From: Moritella dasanensis ArB 0140
GTDB lineage: Bacteria; Pseudomonadota; Gammaproteobacteria; Enterobacterales; Moritellaceae
Direction of reading: 5' to 3'
DNA length: 64,000 nt
Assembly (NCBI RefSeq): GCF_000276805.1
Contig: NZ_AKXQ01000022.1
Span: forward strand, 21,524 to 85,523
Below are positions 8,202 through 17,483 of this stretch, piece by piece (position 1 is the first letter of the stretch; each line of letters begins with the position of its first letter). Under the pieces are notes generated by a model. The model was not told where the DNA came from and searched no databases. It saw nothing but the letters and a program-made list of their open reading frames with translations. The position numbers and the translations under genes were made by a program.

Positions 8202-10085
8202 ATGACTCAAGAATATAACGCGGGCTCGATTGAAGTCCTAAATGGTCTCGAACCAGTACGCCGCAGACCCGGTATGTATACCGATACAGTACGCCCTAAC
8301 CACCTTGGCCAAGAAGTTATCGATAACAGTGTTGATGAAGCGTTAGCTGGTCATGCACAGAATATTTCGGTTACCTTGCATGCTGACCAATCGTTAGAAG
8401 TGAGCGATGATGGTCGTGGTATGCCTGTCGATATTCACCCTGTGGAAGGTGTGAGTGGTGTTGAGCTGATTTTATCTAAGTTACATGCGGGTGGTAAATT
8501 CTCGAACGATAGTTATCAATTCTCTGGTGGCCTCCACGGTGTTGGTATTTCGGTGGTGAATGCCTTATCTAAACGCGTTGAAATTACCATTCGACGTGGT
8601 GGTCAAATCTATCAAATCGCTTTTGAACACGGTGACAAAGTGTCAGAGTTAGAAGTGATAGGCACCATAGGTATTCGTACTACGGGTACGAAGGTACATT
8701 TCTGGCCGGATGCGAGCTATTTTGACTCGGGCAATTTCTCGTCTAAACGTTTGATGCATAATTTACGTGCTAAAGCTGTGCTTTGCCCTGGTTTAAACAT
8801 TAAGTTTGACGACAAAGTTAATAAAGAAAAACATGTTTGGTGCTTTGAAAAAGGCCTTGAAGACTATTTAATGGAGTCACTAGATAAGTGGCCTACATTA
8901 CCTGAAGCGCCATTTGTCGGTAGTTTCTCAGCTAACAATGAAGCCGCTGATTGGGCGGTGATTTGGTTACCTGAGGGTGGCGAATCAGTAACAGAAAGTT
9001 ATGTTAACTTGATCCCAACGGCGCTTGGCGGTACCCATGTGAATGGTTTACGCCAAGGTTTGCTGGATGCCATGCGTGAGTTTTGTGAATTCCGTAATTT
9101 ATTACCCCGTGGCGTGAAGTTAACCCCGGATGACATTTGGGATCGTTGTTCTTATATCTTGTCAGTTAAAATGCAAGACCCGCAATTTGCAGGACAAACT
9201 AAAGAACGTTTGTCATCACGTCAGTGTGCGGCGTTTGTGTCTGGTGTGGTTAAAGATTCGTTTTCATTATGGTTAAACTCACACACAGATCTGGCAGAAC
9301 TGTTGGCTGATTTGTGTATTAACAACGCCCAGAAACGTTTAAAAGCCAGTAAAAAAGTAGCGCGTAAACGTATCACTAGTGGTCCAGCCCTACCGGGTAA
9401 ATTGACCGATTGTTCTGGTCAAGATCCGATGCGTTCAGAACTATTTTTAGTGGAAGGTGACTCTGCTGGTGGTTCGGCCAAGCAAGCCCGTGATCGTGAA
9501 TTTCAAGCGGTAATGCCACTGCGTGGTAAGATCTTAAATACCTGGGAAGTGGACTCTTCGCAAGTATTGGCATCACAAGAGGTACATGATATTTCTGTGG
9601 CGCTGGGTATTGACCCTGACTCGGATGATATTTCGGGATTACGTTATGGCAAGATCTGTATCTTAGCGGATGCCGATTCTGATGGTCTGCATATTGCGAC
9701 TTTGCTGTGTGCTTTATTTTATAAGCATTTTAGAGCAATGGTTGATGCGGGACATGCATTTGTTGCTATGCCGCCGTTATACCGAATTGATATCGGTAAA
9801 GAAGTGTTTTATGCCTTAGATGAATCCGAGAAAAACGGTATTCTTGATCGCATTGAAGCTGAGAAAAAACGCGGTAAAGTTAACGTACAACGCTTTAAAG
9901 GATTGGGTGAAATGAACCCGCTGCAATTGCGTGAAACAACGATGGATCCGAATACTCGCCGTCTCGTGCGATTGACTGTCGATAACGCCGAGGAAACATT
10001 TGCGATGATGGATATGCTGTTAGCAAAAAAACGTTCTGCAGACCGTCGTACTTGGTTAGAAGACAAAGGCGATATGCCTAGATAA
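8202..10085 (+). CDS. parE: DNA topoisomerase IV subunit B
   Basis: ParE is the ATPase subunit of topoisomerase IV, which decatenates daughter chromosomes with ParC. The 627 residues match E. coli ParE (630). The N-terminal GHKL ATPase has DNSVDEALAGH, DDGRGMP and GGLHGVG. The transducer domain follows. The TOPRIM domain has VEGDSAGGSAKQ near residue 417 and DADSDG near residue 490. The C-terminal QRFKGLGEMNP motif is intact. parC is not in this window. Confidence 0.97.
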   Translation: MTQEYNAGSIEVLNGLEPVRRRPGMYTDTVRPNHLGQEVIDNSVDEALAGHAQNISVTLHADQSLEVSDDGRGMPVDIHPVEGVSGVELILSKLHAGGKFSNDSYQFSGGLHGVGISVVNALSKRVEITIRRGGQIYQIAFEHGDKVSELEVIGTIGIRTTGTKVHFWPDASYFDSGNFSSKRLMHNLRAKAVLCPGLNIKFDDKVNKEKHVWCFEKGLEDYLMESLDKWPTLPEAPFVGSFSANNEAADWAVIWLPEGGESVTESYVNLIPTALGGTHVNGLRQGLLDAMREFCEFRNLLPRGVKLTPDDIWDRCSYILSVKMQDPQFAGQTKERLSSRQCAAFVSGVVKDSFSLWLNSHTDLAELLADLCINNAQKRLKASKKVARKRITSGPALPGKLTDCSGQDPMRSELFLVEGDSAGGSAKQARDREFQAVMPLRGKILNTWEVDSSQVLASQEVHDISVALGIDPDSDDISGLRYGKICILADADSDGLHIATLLCALFYKHFRAMVDAGHAFVAMPPLYRIDIGKEVFYALDESEKNGILDRIEAEKKRGKVNVQRFKGLGEMNPLQLRETTMDPNTRRLVRLTVDNAEETFAMMDMLLAKKRSADRRTWLEDKGDMPR

Positions 10086-10144
10086 CGTAATTGGTCACAC
10101 AGACTCTCTACCTTAACTCTCTACCTTAACTCTTAACCTTAGAG

Positions 10145-10175
10145 AATGGCTACATTGATTGTAGCCATTTTTTTA
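10145..10175 (+). terminator. Intrinsic terminator after parE
   Basis: The stem atggctaca/tgtagccat (10146-10154 with 10160-10168) runs straight into seven T residues. Confidence 0.85.
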
Positions 10176-10235
10176 TCCCCATTTTTGTCTATTGCGCAAA
10201 TTGACTTCGCTATTTTGATCTATGTTAATCTTTTT

Positions 10236-10254
10236 GATAATTATTATCATTTAC
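10236..10254. promoter_or_regulatory. Fur box upstream of fbpA
   Basis: The 19 bases from 10236 match the classical Fur consensus (GATAAT repeats) at 15 of 19 positions. The site lies about 70 bases before fbpA. Iron-responsive repression by Fur is the natural inference. Confidence 0.65.
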
Positions 10255-10324
10255 ACTTGTACTCATTGGGTGATTCTTATAAACTCCATTCCATAATGTA
10301 AACTATTCGTATTTAGAGGTAAGG

Positions 10325-11344
10325 ATGAAAAAGGGAATATTTGGTTTATCTGCTTTGGCATTAACAACGTCACTGATGAGCGCTACTGCTTTTGCTAGTG
10401 AAGAAGTTAATATTTATTCAAATCGCCAAGCGAATTTGCTTAATCCGATCCTTGAACAATACACTAAAGATACTGGTGTTAAGGTCAACATTGTATTTGC
10501 TAAGAAAGGACTTGCAGATAGAATGAAACGTGAAGGTCGCTTATCAAAAGCCGATCTATTACTAACAACGGATATTAGCCGCTTAGTTGAAGCTGTTGAT
10601 TTCGGTGTTACTCAACCGGTATCAAGCGATGTATTAGAAGATAACATCCCAGCGCAATATCGTGACCCTGATGGCGAATGGTTTGCACTAACGACACGTG
10701 TTCGTAATATTTACACATCACGTGAAGTGTATGGCGACGTTGCTAACATCACTTATGAAGAACTTGCAGACCCTAAATATAAAGGCCAAATCTGTACACG
10801 TTCAGGTAAACACCCATACAATGTAGCACTTATTTCATCAATGATTTCGCATCACGGTGAAGCAGAAGCGAAAGTATGGTTAGAAGGGCTTAAAGCTAAC
10901 TTAGCACGTAAACCACAAGGTAACGATCGTGCGCAAGTTAAAGCAATTAAAGAAGGCGTTTGTAGCGTTGCCCTTGGTAACAGCTACTACTTAGGTAAAA
11001 TGCTCAGCGATCCAAAGCAAGTAGCTTGGGCTGAAGCGGTTAACATTAACTTCCCTAACCAAGAAAACCACGGCGCACACGTGAATGTTTCTGGTATGGT
11101 ATTAGCGAAATACGCACCGAACAAAGGTAATGCCGTTAAACTAATGGAATACCTATCAGGCGCGAAAGCACAACATATGTATGCTGACGTTAACATGGAA
11201 TATCCTGTTAAAGCAGGCATTGAAGCATCTGAGTTAGTTTCATCTTGGGGCGAATTCAATGCGGACTATATGCCAGTCGCAGAAATTGCAAAACATCGTA
11301 AAGCTGCACTAAGACTACTTGATGAAGTTAAGTTCGACTTGTAG
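10325..11344 (+). CDS. fbpA: Periplasmic ferric-iron-binding protein
   Basis: This is the substrate-binding component of a Fe(3+) ABC importer (FbpA/FutA/IdiA group). The 339 residues begin with a signal peptide ending in AFA at about residue 24. The mature opening EVNIYSNRQANLLNPILEQY is typical of the family, as are the paired tyrosines in NSYYLGKM (around residue 220) that coordinate ferric iron. A Fur box lies upstream. A terminator-like hairpin separates it from the permease gene, so binding protein should be made in excess. The exact iron carrier, if any, cannot be told from sequence. Confidence 0.93.
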   Translation: MKKGIFGLSALALTTSLMSATAFASEEVNIYSNRQANLLNPILEQYTKDTGVKVNIVFAKKGLADRMKREGRLSKADLLLTTDISRLVEAVDFGVTQPVSSDVLEDNIPAQYRDPDGEWFALTTRVRNIYTSREVYGDVANITYEELADPKYKGQICTRSGKHPYNVALISSMISHHGEAEAKVWLEGLKANLARKPQGNDRAQVKAIKEGVCSVALGNSYYLGKMLSDPKQVAWAEAVNINFPNQENHGAHVNVSGMVLAKYAPNKGNAVKLMEYLSGAKAQHMYADVNMEYPVKAGIEASELVSSWGEFNADYMPVAEIAKHRKAALRLLDEVKFDL

Positions 11345-11350
11345 AATACA

Positions 11351-11378
11351 TAAACCCCTAAATTTGTTAGGGGTTAAC
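11351..11378 (+). terminator. Partial terminator between fbpA and fbpB
   Basis: The inverted repeat aacccctaa/ttaggggtt (11352-11374) lies just past fbpA. It lacks a strong T-run, so it may attenuate or protect the 3' end rather than fully terminate. Confidence 0.55.
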
Positions 11379-11490
11379 AGTTAATGTTGCAGCTTAATAC
11401 GTTGTTAATAGACTGATTTAAAGGTTGGTAAAGTTACTTTGTAACTCGCCAACCTTTTCGCGTATCTAAACAGGAGTTATTTTTCCGTCC

Positions 11491-13122
11491 ATGAATCATA
11501 AGTTAGCCATTTCTTGGCATTCTAGTAGTTGGTTTATTGCGATCATGTTAGCGCTACCTATTGCAGCTTTGTTTTATCAAGCTATAGGCCCCAGTGCAGA
11601 TGTTTTTCAACATCTTATTGATACCGTACTCCTCGATTACGTACAAAATACCCTTATTCTTGTTTTTCTAGTTTGCTTGATTAGCTGTATTATTGCCTTG
11701 CCTGCCGCTTGGCTTATTGCCATGTGTGATTTCCCAGGGCGTAAAAGTTTACAGTGGGCGCTGATGTTACCGATGGCCATGCCTGCGTACATCGTTGCTT
11801 ATATTTATACTGATATGTTTGATTATGCTGGGCCAGTACAAATTGCCTTACGCGGTGTATTTGGTTGGGAAAATGCCAGTGATTATTGGTTTTTTGACAT
11901 CCGTACTATTCCCGGCGCAGCCACTGTTTTAGCCTTGGTGTTATACCCTTACCTGTACTTACTAGCCCGTACCTCATTTCTCGAACAATCAACCAGTCTT
12001 ATTCAAGCCAGTCGTGTGTTGGGTAGTTCACCCTTATCGAGTTGTTTACGGGTATCACTGCCGTTGGCACGCCCAGCAATTGCAGTGGGTTTATCGTTAG
12101 TGGCGATGGAAACGGTGGCTGATTTTGCCACGGTGAATTATTTTGCAGTGAATACCTTAACCACCGCTGTTTATGATACTTGGATTGGTTACGGCAGTTT
12201 GACGGCCGCCGCACAACTATCGGTGATGACATTATCGGTGATCTTATTATTTGTCGGTTTAGAGCGTTTCGCGCGTCGTAAACAGCAAGTCTTTCAAAAA
12301 AGCATGTTACATGAACAAGAAGTGCGTTATCAGTTAACGGGCGGTGCGAAAGTATTAGCGATGACGTGGTGTTGGTTACTGGTATTTGCTGGTTTCTTAT
12401 TGCCGTTTGCGGTGTTAGTTAATTATGCATGGCACTATTTTGCTGAATCGTGGACTGCAGAGTTTTTCCAATACAGTGCCAACAGTTTAATTCTGGCGCT
12501 TATTGTTGCCAGCTTAGCGGTTTTTTGTGCGGTATTACTGGGCTTATATCGCCGTCTAGTGGGCACTAAATACGCCGCTATTCCAGCGCGTATTAGTACC
12601 ATGGGTTATGCATTACCTGGTACGGTATTGGCTATTGGTATTATTATTCCGTTAACCTCAGCTGACTTTTTACTCAATGATATCACTGAGCTATTATGGG
12701 ACTGGACCCCTGGTTTAGTCTTTACCGGTACGACCTTTGCGCTTATTTTTGCGTACCTTATTCGCTTTTCGGCTATTGCCGTGGGCTCGATAGAAAGCAG
12801 TATTGATAAGATATCACCGTCGTTGGATATGGTGACGCGCACATTGGGGCATAGTCCGCATAGCATGATCCGTAAAGTGCATATTCCCCTGATCCGTAAA
12901 GGCATACTGGCTGGTTTTCTGCTGGTGTTCATTGAATCAATGAAAGAACTGCCAACGGCCTTACTACTACGTCCATTTAACTATGAAACATTGGCTACTT
13001 ACGTCTTCCAGTTTGCGTCTGATGAAATGTTAGAGCAGGCGGCGTTAGCGGCAATTGTGATTGTATTAGTTGGACTCATTCCGCTTATTTTCTTAAACCG
13101 TTCTTTGGAGCAACAGCACTGA
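11491..13122 (+). CDS. fbpB: Ferric-iron ABC transporter permease
   Basis: This inner-membrane permease imports iron delivered by the binding protein. The 543 residues form two fused permease halves with about 12 membrane segments. Each half carries an EAA-type cytoplasmic loop that contacts the ATPase, seen around residues 170-200 (ASRVLGSSPLSSCLRVSLPLARPAI) and again around 445-470. The gene is preceded by a ggagt ribosome site. It overlaps fbpC by one base, so translation of the two is probably coupled. Confidence 0.92.
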   Translation: MNHKLAISWHSSSWFIAIMLALPIAALFYQAIGPSADVFQHLIDTVLLDYVQNTLILVFLVCLISCIIALPAAWLIAMCDFPGRKSLQWALMLPMAMPAYIVAYIYTDMFDYAGPVQIALRGVFGWENASDYWFFDIRTIPGAATVLALVLYPYLYLLARTSFLEQSTSLIQASRVLGSSPLSSCLRVSLPLARPAIAVGLSLVAMETVADFATVNYFAVNTLTTAVYDTWIGYGSLTAAAQLSVMTLSVILLFVGLERFARRKQQVFQKSMLHEQEVRYQLTGGAKVLAMTWCWLLVFAGFLLPFAVLVNYAWHYFAESWTAEFFQYSANSLILALIVASLAVFCAVLLGLYRRLVGTKYAAIPARISTMGYALPGTVLAIGIIIPLTSADFLLNDITELLWDWTPGLVFTGTTFALIFAYLIRFSAIAVGSIESSIDKISPSLDMVTRTLGHSPHSMIRKVHIPLIRKGILAGFLLVFIESMKELPTALLLRPFNYETLATYVFQFASDEMLEQAALAAIVIVLVGLIPLIFLNRSLEQQH

Positions 13123-14192
13123 TGACTACATCTTCTTCACTTGCTTTACGTATTTCAGATCTACATTGTAGTTATGCTGGCGTTGATATTTTAACAGGGC
13201 TGGATCTAGATTTAGGCAAAAATGAAATCTTGTGTTTATTAGGGCCAAGCGGCTGTGGTAAAACCACGACATTGAAATTGATTGCTGGGTTATTACCACC
13301 GACGCAAGGCAGTATCGAGATTAATGGTCAGGTAGTTGATAATTCAGAACTTAATCTGGCGCCTGAAAAACGCAACGTTGGCATGATATTTCAGGATTAT
13401 GCGTTATTTCCGCATTTGACCGTGACTGATAATGTGTTGTTTAGCCAATATAAACAAACCAAGGCGAAGCAAAAAGAGACGCTGGATTATGTGCTTAAAT
13501 TAGTTAACTTGAGTGAATTCGCTGATCGCTATCCACATCAGTTATCGGGTGGTCAACAGCAGCGTGTGGCGATTGCCCGTGCGTTAGCCAGTTCTCCAGA
13601 GTTGTTATTATTGGATGAACCTTTTTCTAATATCGATAGCCAAGTACGTCATCACTTGATTGAAGAAATGCGTGGTTTGCTTAAGTCGCATAACATGAGC
13701 GCGATCTTTGTGACCCACAGTAAAGAAGAAGCGTTTGCTTTTGCCGACCGTTTAGCGGTTTTCCATCAAGGTAAAATTGAGCAATTAGGTACGCCAAGCG
13801 AGTTATATAATCAGCCTGCTACACGTTTTGTTGCTGACTTTTTAGGTAAAGTGAATTATTTAGACGCAACGGTATTAGATGACTACCGTGTGCAAACAGT
13901 ATTAGGTGTGATCAGCAGTAAAAAAGCACTAACGGCCGCAGTTGGTGAACAAAAACTGTTAGCAATACGTCCACAGCAATTACAGTTACAAGTAGTGGAG
14001 CAGGGTATCGCTACTATCAGCCGACAACAATTTTTAGGCATGACGACGCACTGTACGATCTGTTTAGTAGATAAAACGCTAGGGGAGGGTTGTTTGGAAT
14101 TATCGGTATCGATGCAGCAACCTATGCAGATTGGCGATATGGTCAATGTGACAGTCGCAGAACATGATTTGGTGTTGTTTGATCGGGACTAA
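13122..14192 (+). CDS. fbpC: Ferric-iron ABC transporter ATPase
   Basis: This is the ATP-hydrolysing subunit of the iron importer, on the cytoplasmic face. Its 356 residues show Walker A GPSGCGKTT (near 40), the Q-loop in FQDYALFPHL, the signature [15 protein letters not shown] (near 140), Walker B LLLLDEPF (near 160) and the switch His in VTHS. A C-terminal TOBE-like regulatory region covers roughly residues 240-356. Its start overlaps the fbpB stop by one base. Confidence 0.93.
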   Translation: MTTSSSLALRISDLHCSYAGVDILTGLDLDLGKNEILCLLGPSGCGKTTTLKLIAGLLPPTQGSIEINGQVVDNSELNLAPEKRNVGMIFQDYALFPHLTVTDNVLFSQYKQTKAKQKETLDYVLKLVNLSEFADRYPHQLSGGQQQRVAIARALASSPELLLLDEPFSNIDSQVRHHLIEEMRGLLKSHNMSAIFVTHSKEEAFAFADRLAVFHQGKIEQLGTPSELYNQPATRFVADFLGKVNYLDATVLDDYRVQTVLGVISSKKALTAAVGEQKLLAIRPQQLQLQVVEQGIATISRQQFLGMTTHCTICLVDKTLGEGCLELSVSMQQPMQIGDMVNVTVAEHDLVLFDRD

Positions 14193-14249
14193 CGGTTAAA
14201 GACTATTAATGACGAAGGGCGCTTAGTTGTTAAGGGCTCTTAAGAGAAT

Positions 14250-14300
14250 AGTTAAGGACTCTTAATAGTTAATGACTCTTAATAGTTAAGGACTTATAAA
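14250..14300. repeat. Three tandem 17-bp repeats after fbpC
   Basis: Units of the form agttaaggactcttaat start at 14250, 14267 and 14284. More degenerate copies lie near 14194 and 14228. No function is evident. Confidence 0.8.
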
Positions 14301-14303
14301 GAG

Positions 14304-14342
14304 ACATGTTTGGCGTGATAAATATCAGCGCCAAACATGTTA
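14304..14342. terminator. Hairpin between convergent fbpC and argR
   Basis: The stem acatgtttggcg/cgccaaacatgt flanks a short loop. There is no long T-run, but its place between convergent genes fits a shared terminator. Confidence 0.55.
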
Positions 14343-14371
14343 TTCAGCTTTGCAGTGGTTTGTGCGTACTG

Positions 14372-14845
14372 TTAGATATATTCGAACAACTCTTTTACGG
14401 CGTTATCGACTTCAGCAATAATGGTGGTACTGGTTGGGGTAATGAAAATAGTATCATCGCCCGCAATCGTGCCCAAAATACCTTCTGTACGGCCTAATGA
14501 ATCTAATAAACGTGCAATTAATTGCGCCGAACCAGGGCTTGTTTGGATTACAATCAGGCATTCATTATGGGTAATATCTAATACTAAGTTTTTTAATTGG
14601 CTGCTAATGGTCGGTACACCTAACTCTGCAGGTAGGCAGTACACCATTTCATCTTTAGCATTGCGAGTGCGTACAGCACCAAATTTACTCAGCATCCGTG
14701 ATACTTTTGATTGATTGACGCTATCAAAGCCTTGATCTTTAAGCGCATCTACAATCTCGCTTTGTGATCCAAGGTGTTCTTCTTTCAATAATCCTTTAAA
14801 TGCTTTTACTAACTGATCTTGTTTTTCACTCATATTTTTTACCAT
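14372..14845 (-). CDS. argR: Arginine repressor
   Basis: ArgR is a hexameric repressor/activator that senses L-arginine and controls its synthesis, uptake and breakdown. Its 157 residues contain an N-terminal winged helix ([36 protein letters not shown]). The C-terminal oligomerisation/arginine-binding domain has the [10 protein letters not shown] motif. The start may be the second Met (MSEKQ, 14833), which gives a more typical N-terminus. It is divergent from an arginine transporter. In E. coli argR is next to mdh; here the art operon sits between them. Confidence 0.95.
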   Translation of the reverse strand: MVKNMSEKQDQLVKAFKGLLKEEHLGSQSEIVDALKDQGFDSVNQSKVSRMLSKFGAVRTRNAKDEMVYCLPAELGVPTISSQLKNLVLDITHNECLIVIQTSPGSAQLIARLLDSLGRTEGILGTIAGDDTIFITPTSTTIIAEVDNAVKELFEYI

Positions 14846-14991
14846 GTCAGTTGATTCATCTATAATTCAAGCAGCTAATACGCAATTCAATGTGATTTTA
14901 TAATGACAGTGCAGTTAACTTTATAACTGATTATAAAGTCAGTGACTAAATCATTCATGTGAATAGTAAATTAACTTGAGTCGCGATGAAC

Positions 14992-15007
14992 TGAATAATT
15001 ATGCATA
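14992..15007. promoter_or_regulatory. Candidate ARG box 1 between argR and artP
   Basis: TGAATAATTATGCA matches the ArgR operator pattern TGAAT-N4-ATTCA with one mismatch in the second half. Its location in the argR/art divergent region supports autoregulation and arginine control of artP. Confidence 0.45.
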
Positions 15008-15132
15008 TGATACCAGCAGGGTATATTTTATCTAGCTTATTTGGCTAATTCGGTATTTTTGCATAAAAACCGGATTAAAGTGAATACATATGTTGATTTT
15101 GAAGTTTATTCGGTTATTATACTCGCATCTAG

Positions 15133-15146
15133 TGCAATTATATTCA
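15133..15146. promoter_or_regulatory. Candidate ARG box 2 just upstream of artP
   Basis: TGCAATTATATTCA has a perfect right half (ATTCA) and a 3-of-5 left half. It ends 9 bases before the artP start, where ArgR binding would block initiation or translation. Confidence 0.35.
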
Positions 15147-15155
15147 GTTACCATT

Positions 15156-15896
15156 ATGAGCATCGAACTAAAAAACATCTGTAAATCTTGGGGTCAACTT
15201 GATGTGTTACAAAACATCGACCTTAAATGTGCCAAAGGCGAGACCTTAGTACTGCTTGGTCCAAGTGGCGCAGGTAAAAGCTCGCTGTTACGTGTACTTA
15301 ATTTATTGGATACGCCAGATAATGGTTCAATCAGTATTGCCGGTGAAACATTTGATTTCTCTACCAAGCTGAGTGATAAAAAATTAATCAAGCGTAGTCA
15401 GATGTTAAGACAGAAAGTAGGCATGGTATTTCAACAATACAACCTATGGCCACATATGTCAGTGATGGATAACTTAATTGAAGCACCTGTTAAGATTTTA
15501 AAGCAAACAAAACAACATGCTCGTGAAGAGGCCATGAAGATCCTTGAGCAATTACAATTAACCGATAAAGCCGATGTATTTCCATTAGCTTTATCTGGTG
15601 GACAACAACAACGTGTAGCGATTGCACGTGCATTAATGATGAAACCAGAAGTACTGTTATTTGATGAACCTACTGCGGCGTTAGATCCAGAGGTCACCAA
15701 TCAAGTAGCTGAAATCATTAAATCACTGGCTATTACCGGTATTACTCAGGTTGTTGTAACGCACGAAGTGGACTTCGCGCGTAAAGTAGCTAGTCAGGTT
15801 TGTTATCTTGAAAGCGGTGAGATTGTTGAATTTGGTGGTGCTGAGCACTTTCAAAATCCTCAAACGCCGCAATTTACAAATTATTTAAAACATTAG
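15156..15896 (+). CDS. artP: Arginine ABC transporter ATPase
   Basis: This subunit powers arginine import through ArtQM. I chose the ATG at 15156 (MSIELKN) because E. coli ArtP begins MSIQLN. The frame extends upstream to 15090, but that adds 22 residues unlike the family. The resulting 246 residues show Walker [10 protein letters not shown], the Q-loop in [10 protein letters not shown], the signature [16 protein letters not shown] and Walker [14 protein letters not shown]. The binding-protein gene follows after 33 bases. Confidence 0.93.
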   Translation: MSIELKNICKSWGQLDVLQNIDLKCAKGETLVLLGPSGAGKSSLLRVLNLLDTPDNGSISIAGETFDFSTKLSDKKLIKRSQMLRQKVGMVFQQYNLWPHMSVMDNLIEAPVKILKQTKQHAREEAMKILEQLQLTDKADVFPLALSGGQQQRVAIARALMMKPEVLLFDEPTAALDPEVTNQVAEIIKSLAITGITQVVVTHEVDFARKVASQVCYLESGEIVEFGGAEHFQNPQTPQFTNYLKH

Positions 15897-15929
15897 ATTA
15901 TTTAAAATATTAGGAATAGGACGACCCAA

Positions 15930-16673
15930 ATGAAAAAACTACTAACAGCATTAATTCTAACGTCAGCTGCGGCACAAGTAACCGCTGCTGAGCAAATCAA
16001 ATTCGTTACTGAAGCGACGTATCCACCCTTTGAAATGATGGATGAAAATAATGAATTTCAAGGTTTTGATATTGATATCGCTCGCGCAGTGTGTACTGAA
16101 TTAAAAGCGGAATGTAGTTTTGCTAATCAATCATTTGATAGTTTGATCCCAAGCCTGAAGTTCCGCCGTTATGATGCTGCGATTGCTGCAATGGATGTAA
16201 CCCCTGCACGTCAAAAGCAAGTGGACTTTTCTGATGTCTATTACGAGAACTCAGCGGTACTTGTGGCTGAAAAAGGTAAATACAATGTCGTATCTGATTT
16301 ATCAGGTAAAGCAGTCGGTGTACAAAATGGTACATCTCACCAAGCTTACATGACAGATACGTACGCGGATGAAAAAGTATTATTACTTAACTTCCCATCA
16401 TACCAAAAAGCGTTTTTAGATCTTAAAAATGGCCGTATCAATGGTGTTTTCGCTGATTCAGCGGTTGCCCATGACTGGTTAACTAAGCACAGTGGTGGTA
16501 ACTACGAAACTGTCGGTAAAGCGGTAACTGATGCGAAATATTTTGGCGCTGGTTTTGCTATCGCAGTACGTAAAGATAATGCTGAATTATTAGCTAAACT
16601 GAACAAAGGTTTGCAAACAATTAAAGCCAATGGTACTTACGATAAGATTTACGCAAAATACTTTGCTAAATAA
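15930..16673 (+). CDS. artI: Periplasmic arginine-binding protein (ArtI/ArtJ type)
   Basis: This solute-binding protein captures arginine for ArtQMP. Its 247 residues begin with a signal peptide ending near TAA (about residue 19). The family opening (KFVTEATYPPFEMMDENNEFQGFDIDIA) is clear, and the ligand carboxylate-binding Arg lies in MDVTPARQKQVDF. ArtI and ArtJ cannot be told apart by eye, and related lysine/ornithine specificity is possible. The argR neighbour favours arginine. A terminator hairpin follows before artQ. Confidence 0.88.
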   Translation: MKKLLTALILTSAAAQVTAAEQIKFVTEATYPPFEMMDENNEFQGFDIDIARAVCTELKAECSFANQSFDSLIPSLKFRRYDAAIAAMDVTPARQKQVDFSDVYYENSAVLVAEKGKYNVVSDLSGKAVGVQNGTSHQAYMTDTYADEKVLLLNFPSYQKAFLDLKNGRINGVFADSAVAHDWLTKHSGGNYETVGKAVTDAKYFGAGFAIAVRKDNAELLAKLNKGLQTIKANGTYDKIYAKYFAK

Positions 16674-16761
16674 GCAGTAACAGTGTTTAATCTCGTCCTG
16701 ATTTGGTTTGCAATATCAGGGCTCAATAGCCAAGTTATTGTGGTCACGAGATAATTCATAT

Positions 16762-16790
16762 TAAAGTGCCTTCTAGGGGCACTTTTTGTT
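16762..16790 (+). terminator. Internal terminator between the arginine-binding protein gene and artQ
   Basis: The stem aaagtgcc/ggcacttt (16763-16770 with 16778-16785) is followed by a T-rich stretch. It probably lets only part of the transcripts continue into artQM. Confidence 0.75.
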
Positions 16791-16808
16791 TTTACGTCCG
16801 GAGTTTTT

Positions 16809-17483
16809 ATGGATCTTTTGCAGCTTCAATTATTATTGGATGCAACAAAAATCACCCTTGGCCTTGCGCTAACATCCTTGGTGGTTGGCTTGGTTCTCGC
16901 TATTTTATTCTGTGTTGCAGAAATGCAAAAGAACCCACTTATTGCCAAACCAATTAGCTTATTTGTCACTATATTACGTGGCTTACCTGAGATCTTGATT
17001 GTCTTCTTTATTTTCTTCGGTGGCACCCATATTCTGTTTTTATTAACAGATGAGTTTTATGATATCAGTCCTTTCTGGAGTGGTGTGGTTGCCCTGTCAT
17101 TGATCTTTGCATCTTATGCGTCGCAAACGCTGCGCGCAGCAATTCAATCAGTACCAAAAGGTCAGCAACAAGGTGCGCAAGCACTTGGTATGGGGCCGGT
17201 GCGTTGTTTCTTACGTATTACCTTACCGCAAGCATGGCGCTTGGCGCTGCCGGGCTTAGGTAATCAGTGGATGGTGTTATTAAAAGATACCGCCTTAGTT
17301 TCCCTTATTGGTGTGACCGACTTGATGAAGCAAGCGGATTTATTATCAGGTAGTACCTATAAACCGTTTACCTTTTTAGTTGCCGCAGCAGCGATTTACC
17401 TGATTATTACCTTGATTAGTCAATGGCTGTTAAAGCACCTTGATAGTTACATTAATCGTTTTGATGCCGGAGTAGCAAAATGA
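16809..17483 (+). CDS. artQ: Arginine ABC transporter permease ArtQ
   Basis: This is one of two inner-membrane permease subunits for arginine import. The 224 residues are usual for HisM/GlnP-type polar amino-acid permeases, with about five membrane segments. The EAA-type loop that docks the ATPase is seen as GAQALGMGPVRCFLRITLPQAWR near residue 125. A ggag ribosome site precedes the ATG. It overlaps artM by four bases (ATGA). Confidence 0.9.
   Translation: MDLLQLQLLLDATKITLGLALTSLVVGLVLAILFCVAEMQKNPLIAKPISLFVTILRGLPEILIVFFIFFGGTHILFLLTDEFYDISPFWSGVVALSLIFASYASQTLRAAIQSVPKGQQQGAQALGMGPVRCFLRITLPQAWRLALPGLGNQWMVLLKDTALVSLIGVTDLMKQADLLSGSTYKPFTFLVAAAAIYLIITLISQWLLKHLDSYINRFDAGVAK

Noticed and set aside
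14224..14300. CRISPR array at the 17-bp repeats
   Set aside because: Repeats are directly adjacent with no spacers, are too short, and no cas gene is nearby.
15090..15155. Upstream extension of artP to the ATG at 15090
   Set aside because: The 22 extra residues are hydrophobic and absent from ArtP proteins, and the region contains a candidate ARG box.
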